From positions 3,162,001 through 3,226,000 of the forward strand of contig NC_018216.1 of assembly GCF_000219625.1 (NCBI RefSeq): a DNA stretch of 64,000 nt, given 5' to 3'. The stretch comes from Zymoseptoria tritici IPO323 (taxonomy: Eukaryota; Ascomycota; Dothideomycetes; Mycosphaerellales; Mycosphaerellaceae). Below the pieces are notes generated by a model. It made no database searches and had not been told where the DNA came from. It was given only the letters and a program-made list of their open reading frames with translations. Positions within the stretch are counted from its first letter, which is position 1; every line of letters starts with the position of its first letter. This document shows, piece by piece, positions 42,000-52,890 of the stretch. The position numbers were made by a program, and so were the translations under genes.

Positions 42000-42784
42000 G
42001 CTGTCTTGTATCCGACGCTGTGAGAGGACACTTTCCTTCAGCACTGAAAGCTAAGGCCGATGGACAGCGACAAGGGCGCGACGAGGGAGGCTGAGGATTA
42101 TAGCTGAAGAAGGCTGAGGCCGCCTAGAACGCAGCCACTCCGCTACCTCCTACGTGCATATGCATCTCGCATTTCGCTGGTGATGATTAGTTGCGGGGTA
42201 TACAGATGTACATATCAAACCAAGGAGGCCTGAAAGGCCCTCAAATGGGTCCTGTGAGCACGCGCAGTAGAAACCACTGAAACGCACAATGGACTCTGTG
42301 AGCGCACGCAGTAACGCAGTGAAAGCTGGACTTAACGAAGAGCGAGGGACAGTGGAGTTCAACCCCGGTTGTGGCTGTGTTGTGTGTAGCGCACACTGAA
42401 CAGACAGAAGAGGGAGAGTGGCCGGATCGGTGGCTCAACTCCAGAGTGAAATTTGCGGCATCCCAAAGACTTGAATACGGAGTACAGTCAGAATCGTATC
42501 GTCATTTTGTAGCCATCAGCCCCAAGATGAACCAGTAGCAGTGGCACGCGGTCGCACGGAGTACGAAGGAGTGTCGAATGCTCGTCGGTAGACGAGCTGT
42601 GGTGGTCTAAGATAGTGATGCCTGAGGCGTCAATATTTCGTCATGGTCGCGCTAGAAACTTTGGAAACACAATTTCTAAGCATGTGAAAGACTTGAAGTA
42701 CCAAATTGTTGTCGCTGTTCCCAACCTTTCACTCATCTCTCCTCTTCGCCGCCTCTCGACCTACCTCTCAACATACGCTGCACC
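42000..42784. other. intergenic, divergent promoter region
   Basis: Between the SesA-like gene (minus) and SQT1 (plus). No gene recognised. Confidence 0.45.
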
Positions 42785-44344
42785 ATGGCCGACCAAGAAA
42801 TGCAAAACCCACACCACGAAGAAGAGGAGGAGGAGCAGGAAGAAGACAATGTCATGCTAGACCCCGATGAGGCAGAAGAGGTGGTAGAACAAGGCGACGA
42901 TGCGGCAATGGACTCGGGCGACGACGACGAGGACGACAATATGCAAACGGAAGAGATCCAACTACAAAACGACAGCTCAGCACACTTCGACCACCACAAG
43001 GACAGCATTTTCTGCATCGCCCAACATCCCACCCGACCAGAGCTGGTCGCAACAGGAGCTGGAGATGATGTCGCTTATATATGGGACTGCACACCTCCGG
43101 ATGGTCCTCTGCTACCGGCAAGTTACGAGACGGACCCTCAACCGAGAGAGAGAAAAGGGCAAGAGATTGTAGCAACACTAGACGGACAAGACGAAAGTGT
43201 CAATGCGATCTGCTTCACCCTGCCGAAAGGTGACTACGTCGCAACGGCAACTCTCGCGGGCAAACTTAGCGTCTACACAACACCTACACCCACGACTCCC
43301 AGCCGTCTCGTCGGCACATCCAAAGAAGTCGAAGAAATCAACTGGATGCTGCCCTGCCCGAGCTCCACCTACGCCAACACCATCGCTTTCGGGGCCACCG
43401 ACGGCAGCGTCTGGGTCTACACCATCAACGCCGCAGACGCTTCTCCCTTGACAATCGTCCAGACTTTCTTCCTCCACCAATCGCCCTGCACAGCCGGTGC
43501 ATGGACACCCGATGGCAAACTCCTGGCGACGGTCGATGAAGAAGGCAGCCTCTACGTCTGGGACGTCTTCGGCGAAGCCGCAGCAGCAGGCATCACCGAC
43601 CCTCAAGGCGGACAAGCCGTCATCGCTCTCACCGCTGCAGACGAGCGTTTCAAAGTCGAAGGAGGACTCTACAGCGCAGCGGTATCACCAGGCGGAGGCC
43701 TCGTAGCAGTCGGTGGAGCAGGCGGGAATGTTCGCATCGTCGGACTACCACGACTCTCCGGCCCAAGCGCCGCCGCAGTAGGAGGGACATCCAAAGGTGG
43801 AGCCGGGGCTCGAGGCAAAGTCGGCGGCGCGAAACAAGCCGGCGGACCAAAAGGTGGGAACTCCGCTACCCCTGCTTCGGCAGGTCAAGCGGGACAGATC
43901 CTAGCGAGTCTACAAGCACAAGGCGATGGCGTGGAGACGTTGGACTTTGCTCAGCCGCCGTTGACATTACTCGCCGCGGGAAGTGTCGACGGCTCGATCG
44001 CACTATTCGACGCGGCGCATAATTTCGCTGTGAGGAGACTCATCAAAGAAGCGCATGAAGAGGAAGCGGTGATCAAAGTGGAGTTTGTGAAGACGCCGCT
44101 TGGGACGGTGAATGAGAAAGGGTGGACGCTGACGAGTGCGGGGAATGATGGCGTTGTGAGGAGATGGGATGTGAGAGGCGGTACGGCGGCGGCGGGACAG
44201 GGTTTTATTGGGGAGTGGAAGGGTCATAGGGGTGGTGGAGAGGGAGGTGGGATTCTGGGCTTTGTGCAAGGTGGTGGTGGGAGGAGGGTTGTTACCGCGG
44301 GTGATGATGGGGTTGGGTTGGTGTTTGATATGGAGAGGTCGTAG
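42785..44344 (+). CDS. SQT1: Sqt1/AAMP-type WD40 ribosome assembly protein
   Basis: Single-exon 519-residue WD40 protein. In yeast Sqt1 is the dedicated chaperone that captures nascent uL16 (Rpl10) for late 60S assembly; AAMP is the animal homolog. The first about 65 residues are highly acidic (EEEEEEQEED, DSGDDDEDD), as in Sqt1. WD repeats follow: HKDSIFCIAQHP...LVATGAGDDVAYIWD, DESVNAICFTLPKGDYVATATLAGKLSVY, GAWTPDGKLLATVDEEGSLYVWD, and near the end TSAGNDGVVRRWDVRG. A Gly/Ala-rich low-complexity insert lies around residues 330-370. The 3' end of the ORF becomes Gly-rich but keeps propeller motifs to VTAGDDGVGLVFD. Start context is caccATGgcc. Confidence 0.9.
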   Translation: MADQEMQNPHHEEEEEEQEEDNVMLDPDEAEEVVEQGDDAAMDSGDDDEDDNMQTEEIQLQNDSSAHFDHHKDSIFCIAQHPTRPELVATGAGDDVAYIWDCTPPDGPLLPASYETDPQPRERKGQEIVATLDGQDESVNAICFTLPKGDYVATATLAGKLSVYTTPTPTTPSRLVGTSKEVEEINWMLPCPSSTYANTIAFGATDGSVWVYTINAADASPLTIVQTFFLHQSPCTAGAWTPDGKLLATVDEEGSLYVWDVFGEAAAAGITDPQGGQAVIALTAADERFKVEGGLYSAAVSPGGGLVAVGGAGGNVRIVGLPRLSGPSAAAVGGTSKGGAGARGKVGGAKQAGGPKGGNSATPASAGQAGQILASLQAQGDGVETLDFAQPPLTLLAAGSVDGSIALFDAAHNFAVRRLIKEAHEEEAVIKVEFVKTPLGTVNEKGWTLTSAGNDGVVRRWDVRGGTAAAGQGFIGEWKGHRGGGEGGGILGFVQGGGGRRVVTAGDDGVGLVFDMERS

Positions 44345-46315
44345 ATAGGAAGAAAGGAATGTACGTGCACAGACGGCGCTGTTGTCAAAAAGTCATCACA
44401 CTGCACGGTTTGCTTGGTCACACTTGGGAAGCGGAAGAATAATGTGCACGAAAGACGTTGTCGTCGTCAGTATTAAACATTACTATCGAGAAACCTCCGG
44501 CCTCAGCAGCCCTTCGTCCTCCATTCCGACAACCTGCACACCCGCTCCGTCGTCCAAACCCTTCCTAAGGCATTCTACCGCGACTCGGAGCTGCGGTACT
44601 CCACGCATGCGGCAGACGATCAATCTGAAGTTTGCCGACCTTGACTTCCACCGGCTTCCATTTTGAGCATTAGCCGGACCCAGATGCCGATTTGACTCCC
44701 TAATTCATGCCTCCCCAAAGTGCAGTGCTTTTGTTCTCCACGACCAGGAATTCCTCGTGTTCAATGCCATCACTCTCTATTGCGAGCGCATCGAGCTCCA
44801 AAGATCCTCGTTCGGTCGAGCAGCTTGCGCCAAAAGGATCGTGCTTGGCGGTCTCCCGTTCCATCACAAAATCTTTCCCATTTGTGACGATCGATTCATT
44901 CACTCTCTCTCCGCTGGCCTTGGCAGAGCAACTACTCGCTTGCATTTGGCGAGTAGTCTTTGTTGGCGGCTCTTTTCCGAGACGACGTAGTGGGACTCCC
45001 GCGGAGCCATCGGGAGCATCGTGGCCATGAGGGTTTCCTCGATTGATGATGAGGAGGACGAGGAAGAGGAGCGCATGCTGCTGGTTGAGGAGTTTTTGCG
45101 GTGGTTTGGGAGGTGGATTGGGAGTTGCATTTTGGTGTGGTTTGTCAAATAGTGATCGTATTGCTTGGTTGGATGGTGTGCTTGTTGAGATGTTGCACAG
45201 CGTGGTTGATTGAGTGTATTGAAGTTGTATATAGATCAACTAGTCTTGAGGGAGTCAACAGTGTGGAGATGGTATACCAGAAAGATCCATCTGACAGAAG
45301 CGGATCCACCCAAATACTTATACCTCATCCGATCTCGTTATCATGCCACCAAAAAAGGAGCAAGGCCACGCACACCATCGGCGACACGACAGCTTAGCTC
45401 CGCAGCCCGCAATCCGATAAGCTGAATCCCGGCGATGTGGAGAGATAAGTCCAGGATGATCGACACTCCCCGGTCGGAATCGGAGTTACTCGTGGATGTT
45501 GATTGGTCTACCGCTCGGGTCCGGGGGTTGGTGACACTGATGTGATGGATCAGGTGAGTTTCGCGCGGGCGATGCGTCGGATTGTCTGGGATGGGGTTGT
45601 TCAACGTGCTGTAGGTGCTGAGGTGAGCGAGCTGGATTGGGCATGTGTCTGGGTTGGTGTCAGTCTGGCCGCTGGGTCTTGGACTGCTCTCAGGCTTGTC
45701 GCAGGTCGATCGGACGATGGCATTGTTGGCATTGATTGTGTCTCATGAGGCGACATGCGTGTGGTCACCGGTGCCAATGGCTCAGCGACTGTCTCAGGGT
45801 AAGTAGTAGAGCGGGCGAGAGTGAAATGAGGGACATTGTTGTACGATTTTGTCTTCGAGTGTCCTTCGTAAAAAAAGATGTTCAATTCCATTCCAGCTGG
45901 AGCTCATCGATGGATGACTCAGCTTCAGGCCTGAGGCACGAAAAATACCACATCACTTCGCATCAGACGGCGACTCTGGGACCGTACGAGGGTATGACGA
46001 GGTGCAACCATCTTTGTCCGACTGGAGAAGCAGCCGGACAGCCATTCTGTACACCTCATGTGACCAGTTCAAGAAGGAGGCCCACTTCGGTGCGGTCCTA
46101 TGACACCATACCAAGATTGAAGCGAATCCTTTCGACCTCATGTCAAGCAACTGCGCCTTGTCGAGCTCACGTGCGAGGTATAGCCGAAGGCATCTCTTTT
46201 GGTCTATCGAGCTGAGCTTCACATATATGTCCATCTGAGCTCATGTGTTGCCAGCCATTGCATCTCCTCACATCAAAGACCACACCGCGCGACCGCATGA
46301 AACATACCCGCCAGG
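44345..46315. other. 2-kb intergenic stretch with a doubtful small minus-strand gene
   Basis: Apart from the possible small ORF at 44900-45130 there is no supported gene. The minus frame 44700-44905 adds a protein-like acidic tail in another frame. Confidence 0.4.
44900..45130 (-). CDS. possible small Ser-rich protein, 76 aa; possibly frameshifted
   Basis: ATG at 45130 opens a frame with typical C-ending codon use: MQLPIHLPNHRKNSS, a poly-Ser run, then APRESHYVVSEKSRQQRLLAK. It stops at 44900. An overlapping minus frame offset by one continues with GERVNESIVTNGKDF and a long acidic tail ending at 44700, so a single indel could have split one protein of about 145 residues. Not recognised by family. 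Confidence 0.35.
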   Translation of the reverse strand: MQLPIHLPNHRKNSSTSSMRSSSSSSSSSIEETLMATMLPMAPRESHYVVSEKSRQQRLLAKCKRVVALPRPAERE

Positions 46316-47022
46316 ATGGACTCCAACAAAGAAGCACTACCCAGCTACTCTCCGCCCGCAACAGAAGTCACAGAACCTATCCCAACAGCACCGCCACCAA
46401 AATATTCTCCTCTCAAGACATTCGCCTTGACCAACACCGGCACCTTCACAACAAGGCACCTGGTGCTCAGCCAGAACGGCAAGCCCTTCCTCTGGGTCAA
46501 CACCAGCTCTGGCTTCCTGGGACCTCCTCAGATCAATATCCACACGAAGTCGGTGAATGGTCCAATCGTCGTCGCGACACGGCTGAGGATGACGAGTTCG
46601 GGCTGCAGAGTCAAGTTGGGGAATCCGGATGCGGTGGGAAAATGGCATGATGTCGAGAGTCAGAGTTTTGGTAGTAGTCAATATGGATTCTCCTGGAAGG
46701 GAAAGAATTATGCGTGGAAGAGGTGAGTGTACAGTTGTCTTCTGACTTGTTGAAAAATACCAATTTGGACGGAAATGTTGACTGCGATGACAGAACACAC
46801 AGAACAGAACTCGGTGCTTCAGACTGGCGCAACGGCGACTACAAGCTCATCGACAAGAGCTGTTCTGAGCGGGTGTTGGCGGTTTACATCACGAATCGGT
46901 CGTGGTTTAATTCGACGGACATTGCGAGGGTGGAGTTTATGATGGAGTTGGGGTTGGAGGTGGAGTTGATTGCTTTTGCGGGCATGCTGGGGATTGCGGA
47001 ACATATTCGGAGGGCGAAGTGA
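46316..47022 (+). CDS. LURP-one/Tubby-like C-terminal-domain protein with PPxY motif
   Basis: Two exons, join(46316..46722,46794..47022), 211 residues; the 71-nt intron runs GTGAGT to GACAG with TTGACTGC before the acceptor. The proline-rich N-terminus includes PPPKYSP (PPKY at residues 27-30), a WW-domain ligand. The folded part shows the LURP-one/tubby-like beta-barrel pattern: FTTRHLVLSQNGKPFLWVN, ASDWRNGDYKLID, VLAVYITNRSWF and a final hydrophobic helix VELIAFAGMLGIAEHIRRAK that normally fills the barrel. Such proteins are common and functionally undefined in ascomycetes; some related ones act at membranes. Family placement is by pattern. Confidence 0.78.
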
Positions 47023-47320
47023 AGGGCGTGATGGTGGGAAGTGAAAGGGCGGTACGTGAATCGCGGCATGGGAAGGAACGAGCTGATACGGCTATGCAGC
47101 TGGGAGAGCAGCGCTCCACAGAGAGCGGTCCAGGTCGTGCCGCCAAGAATCCGTTTGCATGCACGGATTTCCTCTAGCATGTTGACGCATACCGTTACCA
47201 GTCTTCGCAACACAAAACGCCAATAAGACACATCAAGCGCGCGCGGCCTCATTCCAGCTGAGCATCACTGGAAAACTTAGCGCAGCTGGCTTCCAGGGAA
47301 TATCACCAGCCAGCAGCAGC

Positions 47321-47920
47321 ATGGCGACTTTCAATACCAACAGCTCCGGTCTCAACGGCGACACCACTGCACCGCGCACTCCTTCTAGCGACAACACCGG
47401 CGGTGCCCAATTCCACGCATTCGTCGAATACGCTGACGGCTATGATGGTGAGATACGTTACTATCACTATCAGTCCATCACATTCCAGGAAAAATTTCGA
47501 ACCAAGAGTCCTGAGGAACTGAGGCTTGAGGACTACAAGCAGAACAGATGTCGCGGCATCCAGGGGGTCGGCGGAGCCATTGGTCGCAACAACGAGCTTT
47601 TCTCTGCGTCAAGCGGAGGATTATTCAGTGCGAGGAAGAGAAGAGCTTTCCCAGCATATGACGAGCAGTGCCTTATCGAGGAGAACAAACAAGAAAGGGC
47701 TTGGGTTGATCAGACATACGTCGAGCTCCACGGGATTCGCAAAGAGAGGATGTCGGAATTGGAGATGCAGAACGCAGAGCTTCGAAAAGAGGTTGCGCGG
47801 CAGGAGAAGCAGATAGCAGCGCTGCAGGAGGAGAAAGATGCTCTGAATGATGAAGTCAGAAAGTTTACGCTGGATAAGAAAAGCGTGCAAGAGCTTCTCG
47901 ACGCTGGGCGAAAGTTGTAA
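47321..47920 (+). CDS. coiled-coil protein with nucleoporin-like EELR/DY motif, function unknown
   Basis: Single-exon 199-residue protein. N-terminal half: Ser/Thr/Gly-rich lead, then a YHYQSITFQEKF...SPEELRLEDYKQNRCRG segment that resembles a motif (YQSI...EELRxxDY...GR) seen beside FG-type nucleoporin sequences in filamentous fungi, followed by SGGLFSARKRRAF. C-terminal half from about residue 125 is a regular coiled coil (MSELEMQNAELRKEVARQEKQIAAL). Resemblance to nucleoporin-linked sequence is from memory of the motif and should be treated as inference. Stop at 47918-47920. Confidence 0.55.
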   Translation: MATFNTNSSGLNGDTTAPRTPSSDNTGGAQFHAFVEYADGYDGEIRYYHYQSITFQEKFRTKSPEELRLEDYKQNRCRGIQGVGGAIGRNNELFSASSGGLFSARKRRAFPAYDEQCLIEENKQERAWVDQTYVELHGIRKERMSELEMQNAELRKEVARQEKQIAALQEEKDALNDEVRKFTLDKKSVQELLDAGRKL

Positions 47921-49184
47921 GGACGCAAAGGGTCACGAAGAGCCTGGGGAGCAACAGGAGGAGCTCGAAGGAACGGGAATAACGCTCGTCAAGAGGGAGG
48001 AGCGCCTTCATCGTGGATTGTTGGGCATTCAACATGGTGGCCAGCTACTGAAGCGAGGATGTCGCGGACAAGAGGAGAGTGACGGGTGTCAAGAATGGGC
48101 GGCTGGAAACGTCGCAGCTCGTCGAAGAGCCTGCCGAACGAGAAGTAAATGGCGCAGGACCACAAGACCTGACTAGACAATGAAGGTCAACAAAGCCTTG
48201 CCGTGTGCGGTGCTGCTCTGCTGCTTCTTGAGGTCACACAACATGTCACTCAGTGATGATGGCATTGGATCGGAAAATGCGAAACAAGTTCGATTAAGCA
48301 GAACGCGGACAGATTGTCATGTTATGATACAGTAATTCGCATTGCTCAGTACGCTGCTCTCGCCATCCTCTTGCCGGTCCGCCAAGTTATTCCGTCCGTA
48401 AAGGTGCCATTGACTGCGGAGCAGGGGAATGCTCGTGAAGTGTTGCAAGCATCTACTCCTCAAGGAATGCCGGGACTGGCTAGAGCAAGTACGATACGAG
48501 CTTTGCCCTGATCGCTGAAGTACACAGAGGAGGAGTCGCAGGCACGAAACAGGACAAGGAGGACTGTAAAGAGGAAGCTGGACGAAAATGGGTCCGATCA
48601 AATCACGATCTCAATGCTGGTTTGAGACAGCTCAAAGCTCGGAACTGGTGGGACTGAAGCTGTAGCAGGATGAGCGACTGCAGTCGAGAGAGAGAGAGTA
48701 ATACTCGGAGAAGCGCCGTCGTGGGAACTGGAAGGACGGTATGAAGGAGGCCAGGGCGAGGGATGAGAGAGTAAGGAGGTCGCAAAGGAAGATGGCCTCA
48801 TCCACATACTACGAGGCCTACGTGGAGCATTGCCATTTCGCCGCGACCATGATGCATGTCTCCGAACGAGATGCAATGGCAGTTTCTGCCATGCAACGAT
48901 ACTGCTCGAGACAGCCAGGATCTGAGGTGCCTGATGAATAACCCGCTGTACCGCTGGCGGGCGTTAGCTTGTACGCAACCGTCGTCCTCTGGCATGTGAC
49001 TCCGTTGCTTCACTCGAGCCTTGCATGCGGTCTGTCAGCATGTGACAATGACACTAGCTCCACTTAAGCCCGACAGCTCCTGAACCCGCCGCCACTCATC
49101 ATCCAAACACAATTTCACTGCAGCTCAAGCGTCCACCTCAACACAGACCACTAGTCAAGCAACATCGACAGCAAGCATACCATC
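47921..49184. other. intergenic, no certain gene
   Basis: Between two coiled-coil genes on plus. Small frames (for example 48741-48941, 66 codons, MKEARARDERVRR start) have no support. It could hold remnants of another coiled-coil copy. Confidence 0.4.
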
Positions 49185-49820
49185 ATGTGCTCAAACAACG
49201 AATCCAATACCGGTCGCCAGCTTCGTCGTGGATCCGGCAAAGCAAGCACCGCTGCAAGCAAGAACGGCACTTCTGCTGACTCCAAGAAAAGAAAGCGTCG
49301 CTCAGCATCGGACGAAGAGCTTCTCATCCAAGCAAACAAACGAGCGAAAGCTCAAGTCGAGCAGACGAATGCCGAGCTTGACGAGATCAGGGAGGACACG
49401 GTCAGGGTACTTGAAGAAGTGAACGCACAGTTCGCGAATCGAAATGCGGAGCTGGAGGAGCTCTATGCAGATGCGGTGGTGGACAGAGATGCGGCAGAGT
49501 CTGTGGTTGAGAAGTTGGAGGTGTCTAACAAACGCTTGCAGACAAGACTCTCGGAAGTGAGCGGCAATTACACTTTTCTGCAGGAGGACATGGAAGAGCT
49601 TGAGAAGCAGTACGATTCCCTCGAGGCGAGCAAGACGGCACTCGGCAACAGGTATGCGGTTCTCGAGAAGATCGCAGTAGAGTATCGGATGGATCTGGCA
49701 GATTCGGAGCTGAGGCAGGCGAAGATCTCACGTTCAAAAGGCGAGAAACTGGTTTCGGTGGACTCCAGACTTGCGCAGACGGCGTCGAAGTTCGCTCCGC
49801 AGTATCAATATGGATTCTGA
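49185..49820 (+). CDS. coiled-coil protein, paralog 1 of RQAKIS-motif pair
   Basis: Single-exon 211-residue protein. Basic, Ser-rich N-terminus with a likely nuclear-type signal (KKRKRRSAS near residue 35), then almost continuous coiled coil. The C-terminal block LEKIAVEYRMDLADSELRQAKIS...KGEKLVSVDSRLAQT matches the next gene closely (LEDLVSDYREGLASSKKRQAKIS...DEKLVAVDAKLAPT), so the two are tandem paralogs that differ in coiled-coil length. No known family. The ATG at 49185 (accatcATGtgc) is the first in frame. Confidence 0.6.
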   Translation: MCSNNESNTGRQLRRGSGKASTAASKNGTSADSKKRKRRSASDEELLIQANKRAKAQVEQTNAELDEIREDTVRVLEEVNAQFANRNAELEELYADAVVDRDAAESVVEKLEVSNKRLQTRLSEVSGNYTFLQEDMEELEKQYDSLEASKTALGNRYAVLEKIAVEYRMDLADSELRQAKISRSKGEKLVSVDSRLAQTASKFAPQYQYGF

Positions 49821-50241
49821 GGGCAACATCGTCATGTCATGGGGATGCTGCTCCGCTGTGGCCATGCGACAAGATTGACGCAGGGCGAATCTGGGATTGG
49901 TACGAGGCGAGAAACTCCAGCGAAATTGGCACGCGCGGGCCTGAAAAACACATAAGGCGTACAGATCCATTCGCCATGCTTCGCTTCACTTGACCTCGTA
50001 GCAATCATCGTTGAACGACCTGGGTAGCTCATACACCCAGAACGTAGTGGCAGCGGGTTCATATGATTTGGCAAGATGTCGTTTCCCTCGAGCACGGTCG
50101 TGCGGACACTGCCGTCTGAGACTCTGTTTGCTCGGTATGCGTTTGCATGTAAAAGTCGGAATTCTTCCCTTCCGTTGAAAGCTTTCGAATTCGGAGTCTC
50201 TCAATATCATACAGTCTCAGCACAAGCTCGGACAATTCACA
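49821..50241. other. spacer between tandem coiled-coil paralogs
   Basis: Promoter and leader of the second paralog. Nothing recognised. Confidence 0.45.
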
Positions 50242-51111
50242 ATGGCTGAGCCAAAATGCGCAGCTGGCTGTCAGAAATCGCCGCTTCCCGCCAGAGCAGC
50301 TCAGACTGCACGAGAACGAGCAGATCCCCAGCTGAAACCGAGCACACCACTGCCTGGTAAAAGCAGCGCAATTTCTGTGTCCGGCGCAAAGAAGGAAGGA
50401 GGGTTTCAGTGGCGGCCTGCGGCAGAACTCATCCTCATCCGAAAATACGAAGATGCGAAAGCTGAACTTGAGCAATCAACGGCGGAGCTCGAAAAGGCGG
50501 ACCAACGGATTCGCGCTCTCGTACAGGCAAACGAAATGCTGCTGGTCGAACACAAGAAAGCACTTGAGCAAGGCGGGGCCGAGACTCGTAAAGCACTCCA
50601 AGATCTCGACGAGCAGAAAACCACGCAGGAGAAGGCGAAGGCAGAATTCGAGACGCAGCTTTCGGGCAAGAACGACCTCCTCGAGACCCGCAGGAACAGG
50701 ATTACCAAGCAAAAGAAGGAGATCGGGCGACTCGAGCAGATCGAGCAAGAGCAGGCAGAAGAATATGAACAGTTGGAAAACAAGATCGAAGGCCTTCGGG
50801 TCGAGATTGGTGATTGGAAAAGTGCCAATGCAACAGTACGGAAATGGAGCGTGGAAACGAAGGAGGAAAGTGCCAAGTTACAGAAGGCGGTTGCTGCGAT
50901 CAAAGAACGAAACACCGTGCTCGAAGACCTTGTGAGCGATTATCGGGAGGGCCTGGCAAGCTCAAAGAAGCGGCAAGCAAAGATCTCGTTGCTAAAGGAC
51001 GAGAAGTTGGTTGCGGTGGATGCCAAGCTGGCCCCGACTGGAGGACCTCGCACTTCATCGGAGGACAGTCAAGCGATTGATGGGAGTGACAGGCAGGCAA
51101 GTCTCGGGTAG
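50242..51111 (+). CDS. coiled-coil protein, paralog 2 of RQAKIS-motif pair
   Basis: Single-exon 289-residue protein. The N-terminal about 60 residues are polar and Cys-containing; residues about 70-240 form a long coiled coil (KYEDAKAELEQSTAELEKADQ onward, Glu/Lys-rich heptads). The conserved C-terminal block described for paralog 1 follows, then a Ser-rich tail. Gene order and orientation match paralog 1, pointing to a tandem duplication. Function unknown; coiled coils alone are weak evidence for homology, but the shared non-heptad tail motif supports it. Confidence 0.6.
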   Translation: MAEPKCAAGCQKSPLPARAAQTARERADPQLKPSTPLPGKSSAISVSGAKKEGGFQWRPAAELILIRKYEDAKAELEQSTAELEKADQRIRALVQANEMLLVEHKKALEQGGAETRKALQDLDEQKTTQEKAKAEFETQLSGKNDLLETRRNRITKQKKEIGRLEQIEQEQAEEYEQLENKIEGLRVEIGDWKSANATVRKWSVETKEESAKLQKAVAAIKERNTVLEDLVSDYREGLASSKKRQAKISLLKDEKLVAVDAKLAPTGGPRTSSEDSQAIDGSDRQASLG

Positions 51112-51379
51112 CAGGGTGGTGCGAGGGAAGCGCATTGCTGCGAGAAAAGTGTCGCGAGATGAGCGATCCGCAAGAGTTTGTCCCACAGAGTCCGCTCGGT
51201 AGCTTGTCGCAGATTAACAAGTGTCGCTGCACCGAGCAGTGTCAGTGTTGATGTGAGTTGGCAACACTCTAGAGAATGAAACATGCGCCTGATACCTGAT
51301 CTCCTGGTGTCGTCTTGATCAGTAGCGATATGATGGTCGTATTTGCGCTGTAAATGTTTTTCTGCTTGCTTTGTTCAGT

Positions 51380-52890
51380 TCATTCCTTCGCCTCGTCGTG
51401 CTCCGGGGTGCTGTCCGGGTCTCTGTCGGGATGTTTAGAGGCCGTCGCACGCTCTCGCCATTGTTTCCGCATGCGCCTTGCCTCCCTATGACTGTCCCAC
51501 GCATCCGGCCGCTCTCCGTTCTGCCAGCTTTTATCCAAAACTCTTCGCCGACGCTTCCTCTCGCTGCTGCTCGTGACTCCCGTTGTCAGGCTCCCTCTTC
51601 TCTCGTTGCTACTATCATGATTCGCCAGTCCCGCGTCTCTCAACATAAGCTCGAATTCTGGACCAAGCGGATACTCCGATATGTCCGAGGAGTGATCACA
51701 GCACGGAGAATGCTTGAGAGGGAGAAGCCAGTCGACGACGAATTCGCCAAAGACTGCAGTGAAGTTCGCATATACGCTACCCAGGTTCCAAGGGTTAAGA
51801 CCAGGCGGAAGTTGAAGAATGGCAAATGCTCGTTGTGGAGGAGCTGGGATGGGAGGCCGATCGGTGGGGAGATGAAGTGGGTACGTGATGGCGCCTTTCC
51901 AGATACGACGGGACGGCTTTGACGGGGAGGGGTTTCGCCGTGATGATGAGGATTGCTGCCGTTGGAAGTAGTTGATGTGAGATGGATCGTCCAGTTCGGA
52001 AGTGGTAGGTCGTTCGCTTTCGTGGTCGGAGGAGCCTGATGACAGTTTGGCTAGCGGAGGAGGAGCCAGGAGTTCCGTTTGTCTTTCAGGAGGGAGGATC
52101 ACAGCCATGTAGATCCTTTTGCTGACGAGCTCGATGGTGGTCACGTTCTTGAACACCATGTTCAAGCCATTCATCACCATGCCTGCCGAGAAGAGAAGAA
52201 AGAAGCCTGCAAGACCTATCGCCACGAATAAGTGAACGTCGCCTTTGTATGATTGCACAACCCATGCAAGTATTCCAGTAAGATAGGCCGTAAAGATCAT
52301 GGTATAGAAGAGAAATTGCATGAAGAATTTGAAAGCTCTGCGGGTACTCGTTAGCATTTCGCCCCTCACATCATTGCCTGATTATCTCACCTCTCGCCGA
52401 CAACACCGCCCACCCACGGACAGAAATGGTCCATCTTCCTGGTACATCGAGCAGTGTCCTGGTTGTGATGAGTTCTGTCAGGTTTCCAATTGTTGCAGTG
52501 AAAACACCAGATGGGCATCCCATTCTGATCGCAAATGAAGGCGTCTCGTCTCCAGTATTCCTCCAGACCAGGCTGCGGCTCCTTGATGTCGGGTTTCTTT
52601 TCCAGTCCGAGCGGGACGTAGCCAGGATTGAGGAACACGACCAGCAGGAGGCGAATATAGCATGCGATCACCGGGATCAATAAAAGGCTGTAGATTGTAG
52701 GGAACACGATTCCAAGGACCAGCCGGCGTGGGATGTCGCCTCGGGGCGGACTCAGCAGATACTTGATCGTCAGAGGGTGGATGACAACATATGAGGCGTA
52801 GACAATGCAACCAAGTAGGAACACTGGCATGAACTTCGCCGTCGCCAGCGACACCGCCACTGGTTTGTTGTCTGTCATTCCCGCGGCCAT
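51380..52890 (-). CDS. PFA5: DHHC-family palmitoyltransferase, Pfa5-like (DHFC variant)
   Basis: Two exons, complement(join(51380..52337,52391..52890)), 485 residues; 53-nt intron GTGAGA...CCCGCAG with GCTAAC branch. S-acylates cysteines of membrane-associated proteins. Two N-terminal membrane segments (MPVFLLGCIVYASYVV; TIYSLLLIPVIACYI) precede the zinc-binding Cys-rich domain (CFHCNNWKPDRTHHNQDTARCTRKM). The catalytic tetrapeptide is DHFC at residues 154-157, where most members have DHHC; Tyr and Phe variants occur in fungal Pfa5-like enzymes. Two further membrane segments come after the intron (FLFYTMIFTAYLTGILAW; LFVAIGLAGFFLLFSAGMV) and a long polar tail follows. Gene symbol by resemblance. 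Confidence 0.85.
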
